A stretch of DNA of 18,681 nt from Halanaerobiales bacterium (GTDB lineage: Bacteria > Bacillota_F > Halanaerobiia > Halanaerobiales > DTU029): contig JADQBV010000423.1 of assembly GCA_016278415.1 (NCBI GenBank), forward strand, positions 1-18,681, given 5' to 3'. The translations under genes were made by a program, and so were the position numbers. Shown piece by piece: positions 13,850 through 18,681 of this stretch; position 1 is the stretch's first letter, and each line of letters opens with the position of its first letter. The notes under the pieces were generated by a model. The model was not told where the DNA came from. It worked only from the letters and a program-made list of their open reading frames with translations, and did no database searches.

Positions 13850-15331
13850 ATGTTAAGGGTGTACAATACTTTAACAAAAGAAAAAGAAGATTTTGAAACA
13901 ATTAAGGAAACTAGGGTTATGATGTATGTCTGTGGACTAACTGTGCAAAACTACTCACACTTGGGACATATTAGGAGTGCTGTAAACTATGATGTTATTC
14001 GTAGATATCTAGAGTATAAAGGTTATAATGTTACATATATTCAAAATTTTACTGATATAAATGAAAAGATAGTTGCTCGTGCTAAAGAAGAGGGGATGAC
14101 AACTCCTGAACTTGCAGAGAAATATACGCGTTCATACCTTGATGATATTGGTAGGTTAAATGTAAGGAGAGCCAGTCAGTATGTTAAGGCTACAGAGAAT
14201 ATTGATGCAATAATTGATATGATAGAAAAGTTAGTTGATAGGGGTTATGCCTATGAGGCAGATGGTAATGTATATTTCAGTGTAGATAAGTTTGATGGGT
14301 ATGGGAAATTATCAGGGAGAAATTTGGAAGATATGCAGGCAGGTTCAAGAATTGAAGTAGTTGAAGAAAAGAAAAATCCAATGGACTTTGCTCTATGGAA
14401 AAAGGGTCCTGAAGGTGAAAAAGAATGGGATAGCCCCTGGGGGAAAGGGTGGCCTGGTTGGCATATAGAATGTTCTGCTATGTCCACAAAGTATTTAGGT
14501 GATAGTTTTGATATCCATGGAGGGGGTTCTGACTTAATTTTTCCACACCATGAAAACGAGATTGCCCAATCAGAAGCCTGCACAGGTAAAGAGCCATTTG
14601 CTAAGTACTGGCTTCACAATGGTTCTGTTAATCTAAAAGGTGAAAAGATGTCTAAGTCTTTGGGTAATTTCTTTACAACAAGGGAGTTGTTAAAGAAATT
14701 TACTGGTTCAGAAATACGCTATTTCCTATTAATGAAACACTATAGGTCGCCTATCGATTTTTCACTAGAGGAAGTGGAAAATTCTAGGACCAGCTTGAAG
14801 AGGATTATTAATACAATTAATAATTTAGAGAGATTTATGGACAGTGAGCTTGAAAATGATGGAAATAATATAGAAATAGATGAAGAGGAATATGCAGATT
14901 TATTTGCTGCAAGTAAGAGGGACTTCGAAGAATCTATGGACGATGACTTTAATACAGCCAGAGCTATAGGTGTTGTACATGAGTTAGTTAAAGATATAAA
15001 TAAATTAATAAATGACCAGGAATTTATTTTAAGAGAGAAGACCTTAGTTGTAATAAAAGAAGCCTATGGTTTACTCCAGGGATTTATGGATATATTAGGA
15101 GTGGACTTATCAAGTGATGAAGCAAATAGGCAAGAAAATAATCAAGAAAACAATGCTGATAAAGAGACAATAGATAAACTTATGTCCCTGATGCTCGATG
15201 TAAGGGGAGAGGCTAGAAGTAGTAAAAATTGGGAACTGGCTGATATGATTCGTGATGGGCTTAATGATTTAGGCTTTGTAATAAAAGACACTCCACAGGG
15301 TGTAGTCTGGGAGAGGGAAAGTGATGTATAA
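13850..15331 (+). CDS. cysS: cysteinyl-tRNA synthetase
   Basis: Class I synthetase charging tRNA-Cys. Visible motifs are the zinc ligand C28 in YVCGLTV, the HIGH-type HLGHIRS, zinc-site WHIECSAM and FPHHENEIAQSEAC, and KMSKS (residues 266–270). The C-terminal DALR-type helical region includes DDFNTARAIGVVHELVKDIN. A short Asn/Glu-rich linker (NRQENNQENNADKE) precedes the last helices (LADMIRDGLNDLGFVIKDTPQGVVWE), normal for CysRS. At 493 residues the length is standard. The ATG has GGGG at 13838–13841 upstream. Expression is controlled by the cysteine T-box. It is followed after 83 nt by mrnC, with no terminator seen between, so the two are probably co-transcribed. Confidence 0.97.
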   Translation: MLRVYNTLTKEKEDFETIKETRVMMYVCGLTVQNYSHLGHIRSAVNYDVIRRYLEYKGYNVTYIQNFTDINEKIVARAKEEGMTTPELAEKYTRSYLDDIGRLNVRRASQYVKATENIDAIIDMIEKLVDRGYAYEADGNVYFSVDKFDGYGKLSGRNLEDMQAGSRIEVVEEKKNPMDFALWKKGPEGEKEWDSPWGKGWPGWHIECSAMSTKYLGDSFDIHGGGSDLIFPHHENEIAQSEACTGKEPFAKYWLHNGSVNLKGEKMSKSLGNFFTTRELLKKFTGSEIRYFLLMKHYRSPIDFSLEEVENSRTSLKRIINTINNLERFMDSELENDGNNIEIDEEEYADLFAASKRDFEESMDDDFNTARAIGVVHELVKDINKLINDQEFILREKTLVVIKEAYGLLQGFMDILGVDLSSDEANRQENNQENNADKETIDKLMSLMLDVRGEARSSKNWELADMIRDGLNDLGFVIKDTPQGVVWERESDV

Positions 15332-15414
15332 TAGTTTTTCTTAAATAAAAAATATAATTTAAATTCTTTGTTATATAGTTTTAAAGTAAGTTTTGAAAAG
15401 GAAAGTGATAAATA

Positions 15415-15804
15415 ATGTATACTGAGAAAACAGCTAGTCTATTATCACCGGGTTTGCTGGCTTATATTGGTGATAGTGTCTATGAATTAATGGCCAGAAA
15501 GTATTCTCTGGAAAAGGGTCACCGAAAATTACACGATATCCATCAGAATACTATATCCCTTGTTAATGCATCTTCTCAAGCTAATTTTTTAGCAGAAATA
15601 AAGGATTCGTTGACAGAAAAAGAAATGAATATAGTCAGGCGTGGCAAAAACACAAAGACAGGGAATATTCCAAACAATGCTGAGATAATGGCTTATAGAA
15701 TGAGTACAGGCTTTGAAGCCTTGATAGGATACCTACATCTATCCAATCAACAGGACAGGCTTGAAGAGATTTGGGACATGATAGTAAAGTTTTTGGAAGA
15801 ATAA
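15415..15804 (+). CDS. mrnC: mini-ribonuclease III
   Basis: Small dimeric RNase III lacking the double-stranded-RNA-binding domain; in Bacillus it matures the ends of 23S rRNA. The RNase III catalytic core is intact: YIGDSVYELMAR with catalytic Asp20, the conserved NASSQANFL and RRGKN.KTG stretches, and STGFEALIGYLHL with catalytic Glu101. The 129-residue length fits the family. The ATG is preceded by GGAAAGTGAT at about 15400. The usual position directly after cysS supports the call. It probably shares the cysS transcript and its T-box control. Confidence 0.95.
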   Translation: MYTEKTASLLSPGLLAYIGDSVYELMARKYSLEKGHRKLHDIHQNTISLVNASSQANFLAEIKDSLTEKEMNIVRRGKNTKTGNIPNNAEIMAYRMSTGFEALIGYLHLSNQQDRLEEIWDMIVKFLEE

Positions 15805-15906
15805 CTTAGCCTGAGACAGGATGTCGAATGCTACCTTAATGTCAAAATTAGAAGTGCCAGTGGTGAGTGGCAAGCGGTAGAAATATAGTTATTACGTACG
15901 TAGTAG

Positions 15907-15935
15907 TTGTGAAACGGACAAGACAGGAATATTTT
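15907..15935 (+). promoter_or_regulatory. possible promoter for thyX
   Basis: TTGTGA (15907–15912) and TATTTT (15930–15935) with 17-bp spacing sit just upstream of the thyX ribosome site. The boxes are weak, and read-through from mrnC is an alternative, since no terminator is seen in the gap. Confidence 0.3.
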
Positions 15936-15961
15936 AAATATAATATGGGGAGGAATATAAT

Positions 15962-16801
15962 ATGGAGAAGGGTTATGTGGGTAACGGTAAGGTAGAATTA
16001 ATTGCTGGTGGTGGAAAGATTTATACTGATACTGCTGCCAGGTTTGTACGCTCCGAACGGGAGCTGGAAGATATAATAAGTACTCCATATTCCAGTAAAC
16101 TTGTCAAGAGAATTATAGATAGTGGTCATGAAGCTGCAGTTGAGTTTGATTTTTTCATTTTTGGTGTGGAGGGGTATGCCCGGGTTACTGAGGTACAGTT
16201 GGTTAGGAAAAGGCTTGCTTCATATATGATTAAATCAGGTCGGGCAAATAAAGATGGAAAAAGGTCATTTGATATTGTAATACCGGAAAACATAGAGAAA
16301 TTTCAGGCTAATGCTTTCATTCCAGTAGATAAGATTACTTTACGTGATGGGACTCCCTTATCTGACTATTTATCAGATGATGAAAAGGAAGTTTTGCTGT
16401 CATATAATGCTGATAATATAATGGGAATAATAGAAAACTGGTATGACCAGGGTGTAGATAAAGGTCTTCCTGAAGAGGATTTAAGATATTTAAAACCACA
16501 AGCTACAGAATTTAAGGCTTTAATCGGTATGAATGCTCATGCACTTAGGGATTGGTTCAGGATTCGTTGCTGCAAGAATGCACAAAGGGAAATTAGAGAT
16601 ATGGCCAATAAGATGCTCAGTATTTGTAAAAAAACTGCACCAGATCTTTTTGTTGATGCCGGCCCTAATTGTGTCAGGTTGGGTTACTGCCCAGAGAATG
16701 AAATGCAACATGAAGATTGTAAAAATATAATAACAAAAAATGAGGCTTTAAAAGTATTGAAATCATATCAAAGTTCTAATAAAGAAGTAGCTACTACATA
16801 A
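15962..16801 (+). CDS. thyX: flavin-dependent thymidylate synthase family protein (ThyX)
   Basis: ThyX makes dTMP from dUMP using methylene-tetrahydrofolate and FAD/NADPH. The ThyX signature R-H-R-x2-S-x4-S-x-R is present as RKRLASYMIKSGR (residues 82–94), with Lys83 replacing the usual His. The later conserved block reads ALRDWFRIRCCKNAQREIRDMANKM, like the substrate-binding segment of ThyX. The C-terminus adds a Cys-rich tail (CVRLGYCPENEMQHEDC) that could bind a metal. It is 279 residues, within the family range. The start ATG follows GGGGAGG at 15947–15953. Its place between mrnC and rlmB is common in Clostridia. The signature change means activity is probable but not certain; a divergent ThyX subgroup is the best reading. 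Confidence 0.85.
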   Translation: MEKGYVGNGKVELIAGGGKIYTDTAARFVRSERELEDIISTPYSSKLVKRIIDSGHEAAVEFDFFIFGVEGYARVTEVQLVRKRLASYMIKSGRANKDGKRSFDIVIPENIEKFQANAFIPVDKITLRDGTPLSDYLSDDEKEVLLSYNADNIMGIIENWYDQGVDKGLPEEDLRYLKPQATEFKALIGMNAHALRDWFRIRCCKNAQREIRDMANKMLSICKKTAPDLFVDAGPNCVRLGYCPENEMQHEDCKNIITKNEALKVLKSYQSSNKEVATT

Positions 16802-16843
16802 GAATAGTTAGTTAAGTATATACCTCTGTAAATTTAATTATGT

Positions 16844-16870
16844 AAGACACTTTGCTTAATTAGGTGTTTT
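16844..16870 (+). terminator. possible terminator after thyX
   Basis: AAGACAC (16844–16850) pairs with GTGTTTT (16864–16870) through one G·U, with a 13-nt loop and T residues at the end of the arm. The stem is weak. Confidence 0.4.
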
Positions 16871-16969
16871 GATTAGAGTATTGATGGATGTGTTGAATGC
16901 TGAGTTTTGTTATTATAACATATATAGACTTTTTGATAATTTTTTTAAAATAATTAGGGGGTGATATTA

Positions 16970-17707
16970 ATGGCGAAGATTGAGGGTCGTAATCCGGTTT
17001 TTGAGGCTATTAAGGGTAATCGTAGTATTGATAATATACTTATACAAAAGGGGATACATGGTGAGAGAATTGACATGATAATAGATGAGGCTGGCAAACA
17101 GGGAATTATGATTGAATGGGTCTCTAAAGTTACCCTAGATCAAATGGCGGAGTCCCATTCACATCAAGGCATTATTGCTCTTGCTTCAGAAAAACAATTG
17201 GTCTCCCCAAAAGAAATAATTGATTACGCAAAAAAAAGAGGAGAAGCCCCATTCATAATAATATTAGATCAAATTCAGGACCCACATAATTTTGGAGCTA
17301 TTATCAGGACTGCATATGCAGCAGGGGCTCATGGTATAATATTTCAGGAAAAGCGGGCAGTAGGTATAACCCCAGTTGTGGTGAAAAGTTCAGCTGGAGC
17401 TATTGAACATATAAAATTATCACAAGTAACTAATATAAATAATGAGATAGACAAGTTGAAAGAGCAAGGTGTATGGATAGCCGGTGCAGATATGGATGCT
17501 GAACAAAGACATTTTGAGGCTGACTTAAAGGGCGCGCTGGCTATTGTAATAGGTAGTGAAGGTGAAGGCTTACGTAGATTAGTAAAAGAAAAATGTGATT
17601 TTTTGATCAATATACCAATGCCTGGTAAATTAGGATCTTTAAATGCCTCGGTTGCAGCTGGCGTGGTAATTTATGAGGCATTAAGGCAGCGATATCATAA
17701 ACCATAA
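16970..17707 (+). CDS. rlmB: 23S rRNA 2'-O-methyltransferase, TrmH/SpoU family (RlmB)
   Basis: SAM-dependent SPOUT methyltransferase that 2'-O-methylates a guanosine of 23S rRNA. The N-terminal L30e-like substrate-binding domain (about residues 1–75) begins with the family's IEGRNPVFEAI. The C-terminal knotted SpoU domain has the three motifs: LDQIQDPHNFGAIIRTA, IVIGSEGEGLRRLV, and IPMPGKLGSLNASVAAGVVIYEA. The ATG at 16970 was chosen because GGGGGTG (16957–16963) is its ribosome site; an in-frame GTG at 16961 lies inside that site and is unlikely to be used. The protein is 245 residues, normal for RlmB. YacO-type paralogues share these motifs, so the exact target nucleotide is inferred. Confidence 0.92.
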   Translation: MAKIEGRNPVFEAIKGNRSIDNILIQKGIHGERIDMIIDEAGKQGIMIEWVSKVTLDQMAESHSHQGIIALASEKQLVSPKEIIDYAKKRGEAPFIIILDQIQDPHNFGAIIRTAYAAGAHGIIFQEKRAVGITPVVVKSSAGAIEHIKLSQVTNINNEIDKLKEQGVWIAGADMDAEQRHFEADLKGALAIVIGSEGEGLRRLVKEKCDFLINIPMPGKLGSLNASVAAGVVIYEALRQRYHKP

Positions 17708-17773
17708 TAGAATCCTACATTCATCCCGAAATTTTGTATGAATTTGTTACTTTATTTTATTATTAGATATAGC

Positions 17774-17802
17774 TTGACTATCTGATATTTAATAAGTATA
17801 AT
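17774..17802 (+). promoter_or_regulatory. sigma-A-type promoter for sigH
   Basis: TTGACT (17774–17779) and TATAAT (17797–17802) are separated by 17 bp, near-consensus. It gives sigH its own transcript with a short leader before the TTG start. Confidence 0.8.
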
Positions 17803-17846
17803 AGTAATGTATGAGGTACGGTTATATAAGGTTAGGGGGGGTCTGA

Positions 17847-18491
17847 TTGAGGAGTAATGTACAGGAAATAGAGTATGAAGACTATTCTAAAATGAATGAT
17901 GAGGAGTTAATAGAATTAGTACAAAATGGAGATAGAACAGCGGAAGAGACACTAATAAAACGCTATAAAAATTTTGTGCTTGCGAAATCTAGATCTTACT
18001 TTTTAGTAGGTGCTGATAGAGAAGATATAGTTCAGGAAGGTATGATAGGCTTATTTAAAGCCATCCGCGATTATAAGGTTGAACGATTGGCTTCTTTTAG
18101 GGCTTTTGCAGAATTGTGTATTACTAGACAAATTATTACTGCCATAAAAGCTGCTACTCGTCAGAAACATCAACCATTAAATTCATATATATCACTTAAC
18201 AGACCAATATATGATGAAGAGTCTGATCGTACATTACTAGATGTTTTAAAGGGAGGCAAACTGACCAATCCCGAAGAGTTGATTATAAGTCATGAAACAT
18301 ATGATTTAATTGAGAATCAAATAACCGAAATGCTAAGTGAATTGGAATTAGATGTCTTGCAGGAATACTTAGAAGGAAAGTCTTATCAAGATATTGCTGA
18401 AGCTTTGGACAAGCATGTTAAATCTGTAGATAATGCATTGCAAAGAGTTAAAAGAAAGTTAGAAGTTTTTCTAGAAAAACATAACATTTAA
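17847..18491 (+). CDS. sigH: RNA polymerase sigma-H factor (SigH/Spo0H family)
   Basis: Alternative sigma factor of the sigma-70 family; in Bacillus and Clostridia it drives early sporulation and post-exponential genes. Region 2 is clear (YFLVGADREDIVQEGMIGLFKAIRDY), followed by the SigH-specific AFAELCITRQIITAIKAATRQKH, PLNSYISLNRPIYDEESDRTLLDVL, and a region 4 helix-turn-helix (LEGKSYQDIAEALDKHVKSVDNALQRVKRKL). The start is TTG at 17847 because AGGGGGG (17834–17840) lies at proper spacing; the next in-frame ATG (17892) has no ribosome site and would cut the N-terminus. The protein is 214 residues, typical. Presence of SigH agrees with a spore-former lineage but does not prove sporulation. 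Confidence 0.95.
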   Translation: MRSNVQEIEYEDYSKMNDEELIELVQNGDRTAEETLIKRYKNFVLAKSRSYFLVGADREDIVQEGMIGLFKAIRDYKVERLASFRAFAELCITRQIITAIKAATRQKHQPLNSYISLNRPIYDEESDRTLLDVLKGGKLTNPEELIISHETYDLIENQITEMLSELELDVLQEYLEGKSYQDIAEALDKHVKSVDNALQRVKRKLEVFLEKHNI

Positions 18492-18500
18492 AAAACAGTG

Positions 18501-18540
18501 AAAACCCACCTTTTTAGGTGGTTACATATAGATTATTTTT
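18501..18540 (+). terminator. possible terminator between sigH and tuf
   Basis: CCACCT (18506–18511) pairs with AGGTGG (18516–18521); adding AAC/GTT extends the stem with one bulged C. The T run (18535–18541) lies about 13 nt beyond the stem, so termination would be inefficient. Confidence 0.4.
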
Positions 18541-18543
18541 TTG

Positions 18544-18571
18544 TTGAAGAAAATTTGATACTGATTATATT
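18544..18571 (+). promoter_or_regulatory. candidate promoter for tuf
   Basis: TTGAAG (18544–18549) and TATATT (18566–18571) are separated by 16 bp, leaving a leader of only about 20 nt before the tuf start. Confidence 0.45.
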
Positions 18572-18599
18572 AGGAACAAATTAAGGAGAGTGAAAAGAG

Positions 18600-18681
18600 A
18601 TGGCAAAACAAAAGTTTGAAAGAACAAAACCACATGTTAATATTGGAACAATCGGTCATGTCGACCATGGTAAAACAACTT
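18600..18681 (+). CDS. tuf: elongation factor Tu, N-terminal fragment (cut by window)
   Basis: The 27 visible codons read MAKQKFERTKPHVNIGTIGH followed by VDHGKTT, the EF-Tu N-terminus with the start of the GTP-binding P-loop (GHVDHGKTT). EF-Tu carries aminoacyl-tRNA to the ribosome. The ATG at 18600 follows AAGGAG at 18583–18588. The gene continues past the window end. It opens the translation-gene cluster often found after sigH in Clostridia. Confidence 0.97.
   Translation, partial: MAKQKFERTKPHVNIGTIGHVDHGKTT

Noticed and set aside
14251..14583. Minus-strand open frame of 110 codons inside cysS
   Set aside because: It is antisense to the catalytic core of cysS with no ribosome site or family resemblance.
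15805..15961. Small RNA or gene in the mrnC–thyX gap
   Set aside because: Only small hairpins (TGCCA/TGGCA) and a short ACGTACGT palindrome are visible; no coherent structure or open frame beyond chance.
17719..17745. Terminator after rlmB
   Set aside because: Only a 6-bp pairing (ATTCAT with ATGAAT) with no proper U tract is seen; too weak to call.

Overview
The window is an AT-rich bacterial segment, probably from a Clostridia/Halanaerobia-type Firmicute. The evidence is the low GC, the G-rich ribosome binding sites, a T-box leader, and the order cysS–mrnC–thyX–rlmB–sigH–tuf, which is characteristic of that group. All confident genes lie on the + strand. The genus cannot be fixed from the sequence alone; Halanaerobiales is my best guess.

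Layout: (1) 1–2186 holds the 3' part of a CBS-domain protein fused to a HutP-like domain, followed 30 nt later by glutamyl-tRNA synthetase gltX. A perfect 13-bp-stem terminator follows. (2) 2525–12138 is an accessory envelope/signalling island. It holds an AgrA-type LytTR response regulator, a multi-pass GHKL sensor kinase, two large lipoproteins (one with SbsA-type Ig-like repeats and a GLUG-repeat β-helix, one with InlB-B-like repeats and an NHL β-propeller), and a second, shortened GHKL kinase paralogue that has lost its phospho-accepting histidine. (3) 12347–13150 is a secreted N-acetylmuramoyl-L-alanine amidase. (4) 13151–18681 is the housekeeping block: a cysteine T-box riboswitch, cysS, mini-RNase III (mrnC), flavin-dependent thymidylate synthase (thyX), 23S rRNA methyltransferase rlmB, sigma-H, and the first codons of tuf.

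The most interesting part is the island. The kinase would phosphorylate the LytTR regulator. Between the kinase gene and the first lipoprotein gene lie two near-identical 14-bp direct repeats exactly 21 bp apart, just upstream of a candidate promoter with a long (19 bp) spacer. That is the geometry expected of a LytTR-type operator, so the lipoproteins are the likely regulon. The pseudo-kinase at the far end could act as a non-catalytic partner or decoy, or be a decaying copy. Both lipoprotein genes carry internal in-frame repeats, including a perfect 74-bp repeat 912 bp apart, which could allow length variation by recombination.

Secondary points: the HutP-like domain lacks all three histidines that bind Mg2+/L-histidine in HutP, and ThyX has RKR in place of the RHR signature. 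Family assignments rest on motifs read by eye; no database search was run.
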